Below are positions 43,967 through 52,598 of a stretch of DNA of 64,000 bases, in pieces. How positions within the stretch are numbered: the first letter of the stretch is position 1; the number at the start of each line of letters is the position of its first letter. A program made the position numbers and the translations under genes. The stretch is from the NCBI GenBank assembly GCA_910588375.1, contig CAJUQA010000013.1, forward strand, positions 1-64,000, in the 5' to 3' direction. This DNA is from an uncultured Odoribacter sp. (GTDB lineage: Bacteria > Bacteroidota > Bacteroidia > Bacteroidales > Marinifilaceae). The notes beneath the pieces were generated by a model. It did no database searches. It saw only the letters and a list, made by a program, of their open reading frames with translations, and was not told the origin of the DNA.

Positions 43967-45193
43967 ATGAGAATTTTTTTTGTTTTGAGTTGGCTGTGTG
44001 TTGCCTTTAACGGATGGACGCAGCCGGATTATATAAAAACCGTTCAGTGTTATCCCGCGGGGAATCCTTTTGCGGAGCCGGTAATAACCTTGGGAAGCGG
44101 TCAGCAGCTTTTTTTCGCTTTTGATGATTTGAGTCCGGAGGTTAATTCGTATTCCTACCAGATTGTGCATTGTGATCCGGAGTGGAATCCGTCTAATCTG
44201 AGTTCTTTTTCTTATTTGAACGGTTTTTACAGCAATCCGCTGAATGATTATAATAATTCTTTCAATACGCAGGTGTCCTATACGCATTTTACGCTGAAGT
44301 TCCCTAATGAAGATGTCAGTGTGAAGCTGTCGGGGAATTATCTTCTTCAGGTTTACAATGATGACAATCCCGACAGTATTGTCATTTCCCAGCGGTTTGC
44401 CGTAGTGGAAAACCGGGTGCTGATACAGGCTTCGGTCAAGACGTCGACGTTGCCGCAGTATCTGAATACGTCGCAGCAATTGAATTTTACGGTGTCGTAT
44501 GATAATTTGCCCGTCTATAATCCGATAAAGGATGTGAAGGTTTGTGTGACACAGAATCAGGATCCCAATAGCCGCAGGAATTTTACTCCGGCTTTTGTGC
44601 GTCAGAACCAGTTGGTGTATGGCGATGGGATGAATAATGTTTTTAACGGTTTGAGTCCGTTCCGTAATTTTGATTGTTCCAGTCTGGTATATTATACGCA
44701 ATATGTGAAGGATGTGGTGAAGGGACCGGACGGTTTGTATAATTTTATTTTGCAACCGGGTAGTGTCTATACGGTTTACACGCCTGTGCCGAATAGAGAC
44801 GGGAATTTTTTGGTTCAGGCGGAAAATGTCAATAATCCGGAGTTGGAGGCCGATTATATTGTCGCTCATTTTGCTATATATTATCCGCAGGAGATCCCGG
44901 GTGCCGATGTATATGTGTATGGAAAATTTTCCGGATGGCGCTTGTTGCCGGCTCAGAAGATGACGTATGATGCCAAAAATAAGGCTTATGTCGGGGAGGT
45001 GGAGTTGAAACAGGGGTATTATGATTATATGTATGCTGTGGTATTTCAAGGCAAAGGAGAGCCGGATCTGGTCACTTTGCAGGGGAATTTCTATCAAACC
45101 CGCAATGAATATAATATCCGGTGTTATGTTTATGATTATAATTTGGGGGCTTATCGCTTTGTGGGATACCAGACTGTCGGAAATAATTTTTGA
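43967..45193 (+). CDS. Type IX secretion system plug protein (DUF5103 family)
   Basis: 408 aa with a signal peptide (to about 'FNGWTQ'). Matches the DUF5103/T9SS plug family: 'DYIKTVQCYPAGNPFAEPVI' at the N-terminus, a central Ig-like pair, 'IVHCDPEWNPSNLSSFSYLN' and a C-terminal 'ADVYVYGKFSGWRLLPAQKM' beta domain. In Flavobacterium the Plug protein closes the periplasmic end of the SprA translocon when no substrate is loaded. No other T9SS gene is in the window. Divergent from nqrA. Confidence 0.85.
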   Translation: MRIFFVLSWLCVAFNGWTQPDYIKTVQCYPAGNPFAEPVITLGSGQQLFFAFDDLSPEVNSYSYQIVHCDPEWNPSNLSSFSYLNGFYSNPLNDYNNSFNTQVSYTHFTLKFPNEDVSVKLSGNYLLQVYNDDNPDSIVISQRFAVVENRVLIQASVKTSTLPQYLNTSQQLNFTVSYDNLPVYNPIKDVKVCVTQNQDPNSRRNFTPAFVRQNQLVYGDGMNNVFNGLSPFRNFDCSSLVYYTQYVKDVVKGPDGLYNFILQPGSVYTVYTPVPNRDGNFLVQAENVNNPELEADYIVAHFAIYYPQEIPGADVYVYGKFSGWRLLPAQKMTYDAKNKAYVGEVELKQGYYDYMYAVVFQGKGEPDLVTLQGNFYQTRNEYNIRCYVYDYNLGAYRFVGYQTVGNNF

Positions 45194-45293
45194 AAAACCT
45201 GTTGTTCTTTAGTATATTTATAAAAATGCAGTCATCTTGGCATATATTTTGTTAGGCTATGTCAGAAAAATAAAAAAAGTAAATGTTTTTGTA

Positions 45294-45710
45294 ATGAAAA
45301 TAATAGCGTTGATTTGTATGACAGGATGTATGTTGTTTGCTTGCCGTTCTTCCAGGAGTGATGTGGCATTGACGGGAACGAAGTGGGTATTGGAGTCGCT
45401 GGAAGGACAAAAAGTGGAAATGAAAGTTGCCAACAACGAAATTGTCATGCAATTCAATGACGGGGAAAAGCGGGTGACGGGGATGGCCGGATGTAACCGT
45501 TTTTTCGGAGGCTATGAGATGGATGGAAATAAGTTGAAGTTTTCCCACATGGGAGCAACGCGGATGACCTGCCCCGACCGGGAGGCGGAAGCCCGTTTCT
45601 TTAAAATCCTTGAAAGTACGGATGCTTTTCAGTTAAAGGATGAACACTTGTCTTTGTTACAAAAGGGAAAGGTGCTGGCACTTTTTAAGAAAAAATCAGT
45701 GGAAAAGTGA
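45294..45710 (+). CDS. META-domain (HslJ-like) lipoprotein
   Basis: 138 aa from ATG 45294; the in-frame ATG at 45237 adds a basic stretch that breaks the signal. SPII signal with Cys17 (M-L-F-A-C). The META domain follows: 'LTGTKWVLESLEGQKV', 'GMAGCNRFFGGYEMDGNKL', 'MGATRMTCPDREAEARFFKI', with two conserved cysteines. Such domains occur in HslJ (heat-induced, novobiocin resistance in E. coli) and other envelope proteins of unclear role. Single gene, about 100 bp after the plug gene. Confidence 0.82.
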   Translation: MKIIALICMTGCMLFACRSSRSDVALTGTKWVLESLEGQKVEMKVANNEIVMQFNDGEKRVTGMAGCNRFFGGYEMDGNKLKFSHMGATRMTCPDREAEARFFKILESTDAFQLKDEHLSLLQKGKVLALFKKKSVEK

Positions 45711-45907
45711 TTTTGAACGGGAAAAGGTGTGTGTATCCTGTCGTATCTCCGGTATTTAATAAATCAGTGATAAAGTTAAGTTTTGCTAATTAAGATTTTC
45801 TTAATATTCGGTTGGCAAAGAAATTGCTAAATTCGTTTTGCATCCGAGTCGGGACTGAGTGCCGGGACTTAGGAATAGTATGAATAAACGAATTAAAAAG
45901 GAAAGAC

Positions 45908-47374
45908 ATGAATGTAAGAAAATCTATTATTACTCTGGTGTTGGGAGTTGCCGGTGGTTTTGGTGCGTTCTTTGTGGCAGAAACGATTTCCGGTAAGGAT
46001 ACAAAGATACAGCCGCGGCATGAATTGGTAGGACCGGGGATTAAACAGGTAGCTTATGTCCAGGAAGTTCCGGGCAGTCCGGAGGAAGGAGGACGTATAG
46101 ATTTGAGGATGGCTGCCAAAAAGGCAGTGCCCGGTGTGGTACACGTGAAAACCATACAAATGGGAAGGGAGTATGCGAATAATCCTTTTCTGAGTTATTT
46201 TTTCGGCGGAAATATGCAAGGGCGTGAAGTGCCGCTGACAACGGGTTACGGTTCGGGGGTGATTATTTCGGAGGACGGGTATATTATTACCAATAATCAT
46301 GTGATTAAAGATGCTGATAAAATAGTGGTAGTGACGAATGACAAGAAGGAGTATGAAGCCCAATTGGCGGGTCAGGATCCGAATACGGATATCGCTTTGT
46401 TGAAGATAGAAGGTACGGGGTTGCCTTATGTCGAGTATGGCAATTCCGATGATGTGGTTTTGGGCGAATGGGTGCTGGCGGTAGGTAATCCCTATAATTT
46501 GACTTCGACTGTAACAGCAGGCATTATCAGTGCAAAAGCCCGTGATTTGGGTATGAACCGCGGACAAATGAGCCTGGAATCTTTTTTGCAGACAGATGCG
46601 GCCATTAATCCCGGAAACAGTGGGGGAGCTTTGGTGAATGTAAAAGGTGAACTGGTGGGTATAAATACATTGATACAGTCGCCGACGGGAGCTTATTCGG
46701 GGTATGCTTTTGCTATTCCTGTAAATATTGCCCGTAAAGTGGTGAACGATTTGAAGGATTACGGTAAGGTGCAGAGGGGTGTGTTGGGAATCCGGATGGG
46801 AGAGTTGACGCCTGTCCTGGCAGAGGAATTGGGAATCCGGGAAAATGCCGGAATTTATGTCGGGGAGGTTATGTCCGGTGGTGCAGCCCAGAAAGCGGGG
46901 ATGAAAGAAGGTGATGTTATACAGGGGATCAATGGTCAGGAGGTGAAAACCACTCCGGAATTTTATGAACAGTTGGGTAAGTTTCATCCGGGTTCGCAGA
47001 TTCGCTTGAAAATTAAACGGGACGGGGAGGAAAAATTTCTGGATGTTGTTCTTCAGAATTCATATGGAGATACTTCTGTGGAAAAAGAAGAGGAGTTCGG
47101 CGTATTGGGAGTGAAAGTGGTGCCGCTGAGTAAACAGGAGCGTGTCCGCTACCGTTTGAATAAAGGCGTCAAAATTACCGATATCCGGAATGGCAAGTTT
47201 AAGTCCGCCGGATTGCAAAAAGGTTATATCCTTTTGAAAATCAATGATACGGTTATTTATGACCAGGATGATTTAAAACGGGTTGTGCACTCTTTGGAAA
47301 ATGAAGGTGTTTTTGTTACGGCGGTAAGCCCTCGGGGAAGGGTTGAGTATTTTGCATTCTCTATGTCTGATTAA
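45908..47374 (+). CDS. HtrA/DegP-family periplasmic serine protease
   Basis: 488 aa. An N-terminal signal or anchor (about 5-25) exports a trypsin-like domain with the full triad: His131 (N-N-H-V-I-K-D), Asp161 (N-T-D-I-A-L-L) and Ser238 (N-P-G-N-S-G-G-A). Two PDZ domains follow (about 285-375 and 395-485; 'GVLGIRMGELTPVLAEELGI' begins the first). Degrades misfolded envelope proteins under stress. Just upstream is a doubled C-G-G-G-A-C-T (about 45849-45868). Single gene; 98 bp before the sigma factor gene. Confidence 0.94.
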   Translation: MNVRKSIITLVLGVAGGFGAFFVAETISGKDTKIQPRHELVGPGIKQVAYVQEVPGSPEEGGRIDLRMAAKKAVPGVVHVKTIQMGREYANNPFLSYFFGGNMQGREVPLTTGYGSGVIISEDGYIITNNHVIKDADKIVVVTNDKKEYEAQLAGQDPNTDIALLKIEGTGLPYVEYGNSDDVVLGEWVLAVGNPYNLTSTVTAGIISAKARDLGMNRGQMSLESFLQTDAAINPGNSGGALVNVKGELVGINTLIQSPTGAYSGYAFAIPVNIARKVVNDLKDYGKVQRGVLGIRMGELTPVLAEELGIRENAGIYVGEVMSGGAAQKAGMKEGDVIQGINGQEVKTTPEFYEQLGKFHPGSQIRLKIKRDGEEKFLDVVLQNSYGDTSVEKEEEFGVLGVKVVPLSKQERVRYRLNKGVKITDIRNGKFKSAGLQKGYILLKINDTVIYDQDDLKRVVHSLENEGVFVTAVSPRGRVEYFAFSMSD

Positions 47375-47434
47375 AAAATGTTAATTATAAAGTGACGAAA
47401 AGTCCGGATGTGTGGAGATATAAATAAAAAATAC

Positions 47435-47442
47435 TACTTTTG
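47435..47442 (+). promoter_or_regulatory. -7 box for the primary sigma factor gene
   Basis: TACTTTTG fits TAnnTTTG, 30 nt before the ATG at 47473. Confidence 0.45.
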
Positions 47443-47472
47443 CAAAATATTTGCGGGGTATAAAAATAGAGT

Positions 47473-48333
47473 ATGAGACAGCTAAAAATTACAAAATCAA
47501 TTACTAATAGGGAGAGTGCCTCTCTGGATAAGTATTTGCAGGAGATCGGTAAGGAAGATCTGATTACGGTCGAAGAGGAAGTGGAGTTGGCCCAGCGGAT
47601 TAGAAAAGGGGATCAGCGGGCTTTGGAGAAATTGACCAGAGCTAATTTGCGTTTTGTGGTTTCTGTGGCTAAACAGTATCAGAATCAAGGTTTGAGTCTT
47701 CCCGATTTGATTAATGAAGGTAATCTGGGCTTGATAAAGGCCGCGGAAAAGTTTGATGAAACCCGCGGGTTTAAATTTATTTCCTATGCCGTGTGGTGGA
47801 TACGTCAATCGATATTGCAGGCGTTGGCGGAGCAGTCGCGTATTGTACGTCTGCCTTTGAATCAGGTGGGGTCTCTGAATAAAATCAACAAGGCTTTTTC
47901 CCGTTTTGAGCAAGAGAACGAGCGTCGTCCCTCGCCGGAAGAATTGGCAGAGACTCTTGATTTGCCGGCTGAGAAAGTAGCCGATACGTTGAGGGTATCA
48001 GGACGTCATATTTCAGTGGATGCTCCGTTTGTGGAAGGAGAGGATAACAGTTTGCTCGACGTTTTGGTGAATGATGATTCGCCTATTGCGGATCGTACCT
48101 TGATTAATGAATCCCTTTCGACGGAAGTGGAACGTGCTTTGTCCACCCTTACAGAGCGGGAACGGGATATTATCAAATTGTTTTTCGGAATCAATACCCA
48201 GGAAATGACGCTGGAGGAAATCGGCGAAAAATTCGGTTTGACCCGGGAGCGTGTCCGTCAGATAAAAGAAAAGGCCATCCGGCGGTTGCGTCATTCTTCA
48301 AGAAGTAAGTTGCTGAAAACCTATTTGGGATAA
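47473..48333 (+). CDS. rpoD: Primary (RpoD/SigA-type) sigma factor
   Basis: 286 aa. Starts directly at region 1.2 ('[20 protein letters not shown]'), so it lacks region 1.1, as the Bacteroidota housekeeping sigma does. Region 2 has '[20 protein letters not shown]' and '[19 protein letters not shown]'; regions 3 and 4 follow, the last with the helix-turn-helix '[20 protein letters not shown]'. It would recognise the TTTG / TAnnTTTG promoters seen in this window. Single gene with a strong terminator. Confidence 0.94.
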   Translation: MRQLKITKSITNRESASLDKYLQEIGKEDLITVEEEVELAQRIRKGDQRALEKLTRANLRFVVSVAKQYQNQGLSLPDLINEGNLGLIKAAEKFDETRGFKFISYAVWWIRQSILQALAEQSRIVRLPLNQVGSLNKINKAFSRFEQENERRPSPEELAETLDLPAEKVADTLRVSGRHISVDAPFVEGEDNSLLDVLVNDDSPIADRTLINESLSTEVERALSTLTERERDIIKLFFGINTQEMTLEEIGEKFGLTRERVRQIKEKAIRRLRHSSRSKLLKTYLG

Positions 48334-48348
48334 GCGATATATATTCCT

Positions 48349-48385
48349 AAAGACAGCGTCCACACTGGGACGCTGTCTTTTTTTT
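48349..48385 (+). terminator. Terminator of rpoD
   Basis: AAAGACAGCGTC / GACGCTGTCTTT (48349-48360, 48369-48380) followed by TTTTT. Confidence 0.88.
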
Positions 48386-48449
48386 AACTTTTCATACTTC
48401 GTTTTTTTCCATTTAAGTTGTTTCTTTGTGTGGGATTGTTTTGGGTTGT

Positions 48450-49742
48450 ATGGAAGAAAGAATATTGGAGAAATTGAAAATATTGGCGGAATCGGCCAAA
48501 TATGATGTGTCGTGTGCTTCGAGCGGTACTTCCCGTCGCAATGGGTCCCAGGGATTGGGAAATACGTCCGGCTGGGGAATATGTCATAGTTTTACGGAAG
48601 ATGGGAGGTGTGTTTCTTTATTGAAAATCATGCTGACCAATTACTGTATGTATGATTGTGCCTATTGCATCAACCGTCGGAGCAATGATTTGCGGAGGGC
48701 GACTTTTTCCGTTATGGAACTTGTTACTTTGACGATGGAGTTTTATCGCCGCAATTATATAGAGGGCTTGTTTCTGAGCTCCGGAGTGGTGAGGAATCCA
48801 GATTATACCATGGAGCGGTTGGTGAGGGTGGCAAAAGATTTGCGGACGGTCTACCGTTTTAACGGGTATATCCATTTAAAGGCGATTCCGGGTGCGAGTG
48901 CGGAACTGGTCAGGGAAGCCGGATTGTATGCCGACCGGTTGAGTGTGAATATTGAAATACCGACGGAAAAAAATTTGCAGCTTCTTGCGCCGGATAAGAA
49001 CTACCGGAGTGTGTTTACCCCGATGCATTATATACAGCAGGGGGTATTGGAGAGCAGGGAAGACCGGAAGAAATTCAGGTCAGCTCCCCGTTTCGCTCCT
49101 GCCGGTCAAAGTACGCAAATGATTGTGGGGGCAACGTCCGAAACCGATAAGGAGATTCTTTCCCTTTCTTCAGCTTTGTATCAGCGTCCCACGTTGAAGA
49201 GGGTGTATTATTCCGGATTTGTGCCCGTGAATGCTTATGACAAGCGTTTGCCTGTGCTGAAACAGCCGCCTTTGGTGCGGGAAAACCGTTTGTATCAGGC
49301 GGATTGGCTGATGCGCTTTTATCAGTTTGAGGTGCATGAAATCGTTGATGATTCCTATCCCAATCTGGAGCTGGAAATCGATCCGAAATTGGCTTGGGCT
49401 CTGCGGCATCCCGAGAAGTTTCCGGTGGATGTCAATCGGGCAGATTATGAACTTATCCTCCGGGTGCCGGGTATAGGGGTGAAATCAGCCAATCTGATTG
49501 TGTCTTCCCGACGATACGGTAAGGTGGGTATTTATCAGTTGAAGAAAATGGGAATTGTATTGAAGAAGGCCCGTTATTTTATCACGACCCATGAGTTCCC
49601 TTTGCAGACGGTGAATGAATTGAGTCCCGAGTATGTCAGGAAAGTGTTGACCCGGAGCAGCCGTACTCAGAAAGCGGCGGACGACCGTCAGTTGAAGTTA
49701 CCTTTTGAGGATACCCTGCATGATACTCTTTATTTACGATAG
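48450..49742 (+). CDS. Radical SAM protein, putative DNA modification/repair type
   Basis: 430 aa from ATG 48450 (an in-frame ATG at 48426 is less likely). The [4Fe-4S] cluster motif is C66-x3-C70-x2-C73 in 'NYCMYDCAYC'. A radical SAM barrel follows and the C-terminus has a helix-hairpin-helix: 'ILRVPGIGVKSANLIVSSRR', which suggests DNA binding. Similar proteins are catalogued as 'putative DNA modification/repair radical SAM' and are paired with a DUF4130 partner, here encoded next with a 23-bp overlap. The reaction is unknown; spore photoproduct lyase-like chemistry is only an analogy. Confidence 0.85.
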   Translation: MEERILEKLKILAESAKYDVSCASSGTSRRNGSQGLGNTSGWGICHSFTEDGRCVSLLKIMLTNYCMYDCAYCINRRSNDLRRATFSVMELVTLTMEFYRRNYIEGLFLSSGVVRNPDYTMERLVRVAKDLRTVYRFNGYIHLKAIPGASAELVREAGLYADRLSVNIEIPTEKNLQLLAPDKNYRSVFTPMHYIQQGVLESREDRKKFRSAPRFAPAGQSTQMIVGATSETDKEILSLSSALYQRPTLKRVYYSGFVPVNAYDKRLPVLKQPPLVRENRLYQADWLMRFYQFEVHEIVDDSYPNLELEIDPKLAWALRHPEKFPVDVNRADYELILRVPGIGVKSANLIVSSRRYGKVGIYQLKKMGIVLKKARYFITTHEFPLQTVNELSPEYVRKVLTRSSRTQKAADDRQLKLPFEDTLHDTLYLR

Positions 49743-50484
49743 GACATTTGAAGGTTTACTGACGGTTGTGTTTGAGGCTTACGACCGGAAGCTTTTCCCG
49801 GATGCACTGTTTGAGAGCGGGGAGCCTTTGCCTTTGTTTTATGAGCAGTTGATGGAGGTTGTGACAGTGCCTGCCAAAGCTGATCGGGTGTGGAAGGGAT
49901 TGAAGAAAAAGTTGTCGGATACCGGTCTCGCTTTTCTAATGTCTTGCTGGTTGTCGGAATTACCGGGTTCGGATGTTTTGCTGGTGCGTTACATGCGAAA
50001 GATTTTTGATTCTCCTGAATCGGTGGAGTTCAATTTCGGGGATGCGGACGTGTTGGAAATTTCAAAAATCAGTAAAAAGGTGAGCAATGAACGGGAGAGG
50101 GTGATTCAGTTTGTACGTTTTCAGAAGACAGCGGATGAAATCTATTTTGCCGCAGTGGAACCGTTGTATAATGTGTTGTCATTGGTTGTCCCGCATTTTA
50201 AGGACCGTTATCGGGGGCAGAAGTGGCTGCTTTATGATGTTCGTCGGGGCTACGGTTATTATTATGATCTGAAAGAGGTGATTGAAGTGCATTTCGGGGA
50301 AGATACCCACCGGCTTATCAGTGGTCGTCTTTCGGGAGAGTTGCTGGCCGAGGATGAGAAGCAGTATCAGCGGCTCTGGAAAGAGTATTTTAAGTCTATA
50401 ACTATTCGGGAGCGGCTTAATCCCAAACTGCACCGGCAGCATATGCCGCCCCGGTTTTGGAAGTATCTGCCCGAGAAATATTGA
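49720..50484 (+). CDS. DUF4130-type putative DNA repair partner protein
   Basis: 254 aa from ATG 49720; the upstream ATG at 49705 is also in frame. Begins 'MILFIYDRTFEGLLTVVFEA' and ends 'HRQHMPPRFWKYLPEKY', both typical of this family, which partners the radical SAM protein encoded just before (overlap 23 bp, so coupled). In many bacteria the domain is fused to a uracil-DNA glycosylase-like domain; here there is no fusion. Basic C-terminus (K-S-I-T-I-R-E-R-L-N-P-K-L-H-R) may contact nucleic acid. Role in the pair is unknown. Confidence 0.83.
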   Translation: MILFIYDRTFEGLLTVVFEAYDRKLFPDALFESGEPLPLFYEQLMEVVTVPAKADRVWKGLKKKLSDTGLAFLMSCWLSELPGSDVLLVRYMRKIFDSPESVEFNFGDADVLEISKISKKVSNERERVIQFVRFQKTADEIYFAAVEPLYNVLSLVVPHFKDRYRGQKWLLYDVRRGYGYYYDLKEVIEVHFGEDTHRLISGRLSGELLAEDEKQYQRLWKEYFKSITIRERLNPKLHRQHMPPRFWKYLPEKY

Positions 50485-50485
50485 T

Positions 50486-51544
50486 TTAGTGATGGAGGTG
50501 TTTTAAAAGTGTGTGGTATTCATGTTCAAAATTAGGTGTGAAGCAGGCTTGCCCGATGTTTTTCTCTATTTCTTCCCGGGACCAGAAACGTCCTTCGTCG
50601 ACTTCGTCGTTGTCAATTCGGATGCGGTCGTAGCGGGTGCAGAGAAAGGAGAATACCAGTTCTTTTTCTCGGGGGCTTTCCCAGATATAATTGCCTAAAG
50701 GGCGGGCTTCAAAAGAGGTGATGCCTAATTCTTCGAATGTTTCTCTTTTCAAGGCTTCTTCTATTTTTTCGTTGACGCCGATGTGTCCGCCGACGGCGGT
50801 GTCCCATCTACCCGGAAGGAGGTCTTTTTTCATGCTTCTTTTTTGCAGGAAGATTTCATTTCCCGGATTGGTGATGTGCAGATGCACTACCGGATGCAGG
50901 AGTTTGCTGCCCGAGTGGCAGATGCTTCTCGGGGCTTGTCCGGTAATGTTTCCTTTTTCGTCCACCAAAGGCAACCATTCTTCTTTTGCATATCGCCAGG
51001 CTAACCATTTATTGCGGGCAAGGAGGGAGAGAAAAAACAGACCGATGAGGATGTAGAGCAGCGGCCCGCTGATGAAAGAGGCAGCAGAGACGGGCAACAG
51101 AAATGCGGACAGGAAGACACCGGCTGTATGAAAGCAAAGTAGAAAAAACAGTATTTTCAGGGTATTGCGCATGGTTCTCAGTTGTCCGGCGGAAAGGTGA
51201 AAATCTTGCTGACAGAAAGCGGGTAGGGTTTCGGTGAGGTCTGTACGGGTATAAACAAGTATTCCCGTCAGAATGCAGAATGAAGTTTCAATTATTCCGG
51301 GTTGCAATTTTTCCCATATTCCTCCGTCTGCCCATACGGAGAGTATGCCCGGGATGCAGAAAAAGAGTGTGGTAAGTAAAACTGTCCGGTCGTTTTTTTT
51401 ATATCGGATGCGTGTATAGAGAAATTCACCGGCTCCGGAGATGATGGCACAGATTGCTCCGACAAACGGTCCGAAAAATTCATCGGCAATGAAGTATATG
51501 GCTATCAGTAACAGGGAAGGCAGGAGTTTTATGAATTTGTTCAT
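50486..51544 (-). CDS. Membrane-anchored Nudix hydrolase with an IspZ/YciB-like N-terminus
   Basis: 352 aa in two parts. Residues 1-about 180 hold five or six membrane segments with a pattern resembling YciB/IspZ septation proteins (L-P-S-L-L-L-I-A-I-Y near the start, charged short loops). Residues about 190-352 are a Nudix domain with an intact box: G253-x5-E259-x7-R267-E268-x2-E271-E272-x-G274-I275. The Nudix part resembles the isopentenyl-diphosphate isomerase/YfcD-like group ('LHPVVHLHITNPGNEIFLQK'). Substrate unknown; the membrane anchor suggests a lipid-linked or membrane-near diphosphate. Convergent with the DUF4130 gene, 1 bp apart. Confidence 0.78.
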   Translation of the reverse strand: MNKFIKLLPSLLLIAIYFIADEFFGPFVGAICAIISGAGEFLYTRIRYKKNDRTVLLTTLFFCIPGILSVWADGGIWEKLQPGIIETSFCILTGILVYTRTDLTETLPAFCQQDFHLSAGQLRTMRNTLKILFFLLCFHTAGVFLSAFLLPVSAASFISGPLLYILIGLFFLSLLARNKWLAWRYAKEEWLPLVDEKGNITGQAPRSICHSGSKLLHPVVHLHITNPGNEIFLQKRSMKKDLLPGRWDTAVGGHIGVNEKIEEALKRETFEELGITSFEARPLGNYIWESPREKELVFSFLCTRYDRIRIDNDEVDEGRFWSREEIEKNIGQACFTPNFEHEYHTLLKHLHH

Positions 51545-51715
51545 GGTGTGTACGGATATTTAATTTCCGGATGACAAAGTTATAAATTGTTCCTTGTGTT
51601 CGGGTATAATTTCTATTTTTGTACCGGACGGGTTTTGCTTTGTCAGGAGTCAGATAAATTTGATACTGCATTCGACTTGCATTATCTTTACCGGAAATTA
51701 TTATTGAGTGAAAAG

Positions 51716-51988
51716 ATGTTGATAATTCTCTGTTTAATGGCGGGAGGAATATTGCTGGGACGTTTGACGCGTGCAGGTCGTCCGGAATTTATCCGGAAAG
51801 GGATATTTGGGGCGATTCTGGTATTGTTGTTTTTATTAGGGGTTTCCGTCGGGCATAATCGGCAAATTATGGATAATTTGAGGACGATAGGAGTGGATGC
51901 GTTGTTGATTACTTTGGGTGCTGTCGGAGGCAGTGTGGTGTGTGCCTGGGGGATTTATAAGCTTTATTTTTCAAAACCGGAACGATGA
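51716..51988 (+). CDS. LysO-like transporter, N-terminal half protein
   Basis: 90 aa from ATG 51716 (a longer in-frame start at 51587 is not hydrophobic). Three membrane segments with 'GGILLGRLTRAGRPEFIRKG' and 'FLLGVSVGHNRQIMDNL', matching the N-terminal domain of the lysine exporter LysO (YbjE). In E. coli LysO is one chain of about 300 aa; here the two halves are separate genes that overlap by ATGA at 51985-51988. Small separate LysO halves also occur in other Bacteroidota as I recall. Confidence 0.75.
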   Translation: MLIILCLMAGGILLGRLTRAGRPEFIRKGIFGAILVLLFLLGVSVGHNRQIMDNLRTIGVDALLITLGAVGGSVVCAWGIYKLYFSKPER

Positions 51989-52587
51989 GGGAGAGTCTGG
52001 TTATTACAGGATGTTTTGTAGCGGGGGTGCTATTAGGACGCTTTGTCGCTATGCCGGAATTTTTTACTGAAGGAGGGGTGGCGCTGTATGTATTGTATGG
52101 GCTGATGTTTTTAGTCGGGGTGAGTATCGGCCGCGACAGGGAAATATTGAAGGCTTTGAGGCAACAGAGTCTGAAAATCGCACTGGTCCCTTTGGCTACC
52201 ATATTGGGAACTTTTACCGGTACTACTGTTGTCAGTTGTGTGATACAGGGACGGAGTCTGACAGATTGTTTGGCCGTGGGGGCAGGTTTTGGTTATTATT
52301 CTTTGTCGTCGGTTTTTATTACCCAGTATAAAGGGGCGGAATTGGGTACTATTGCTTTGGTATCGAATATGCTGAGGGAATTGACGGCTTTGTTGGCGGC
52401 TCCGTGGTTAGTGCGTTTTTTCGGTAAGTTGGCTCCGATTGCAGTAGGAGGGGCGACGTCTATGGATACGACTCTCCCCGTCGTTACCCGTTATTCGGGA
52501 AAAGAGTTTGTGGTGGTTTCTATGGTACATGGGATGACGGTTGATTTTTGTGTACCGTTTTTAGTTACCTTTTTTTGTACGATATAA
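51985..52587 (+). CDS. LysO family exporter, C-terminal half protein
   Basis: 200 aa, about six membrane segments. 'FLVGVSIGRDREILKALRQQ' and the signature 'GFGYYSLSSVFITQYKGAEL' and 'GGATSMDTTLPVVTRYSGKE' match the LysO/DUF340 core, which carries the conserved acidic residues for lysine export coupled to protons. Translationally coupled to the N-terminal half (4-bp overlap); the two products should assemble into one transporter. Likely exports lysine or a toxic lysine analogue. Confidence 0.85.
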   Translation: MRESLVITGCFVAGVLLGRFVAMPEFFTEGGVALYVLYGLMFLVGVSIGRDREILKALRQQSLKIALVPLATILGTFTGTTVVSCVIQGRSLTDCLAVGAGFGYYSLSSVFITQYKGAELGTIALVSNMLRELTALLAAPWLVRFFGKLAPIAVGGATSMDTTLPVVTRYSGKEFVVVSMVHGMTVDFCVPFLVTFFCTI

Positions 52588-52598
52588 TAGTAAGAGTT

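Noticed and set aside
43958..45097. Long open frame (379 codons) on the minus strand opposite the T9SS plug gene
   Set aside because: Composition is Ile/Arg/His-rich with no domain; the plus-strand gene has a signal peptide and family motifs, so this is a shadow caused by codon bias.
45893..46987. 364-codon minus-strand frame opposite the HtrA gene
   Set aside because: Antisense shadow; the HtrA triad is intact on the plus strand.
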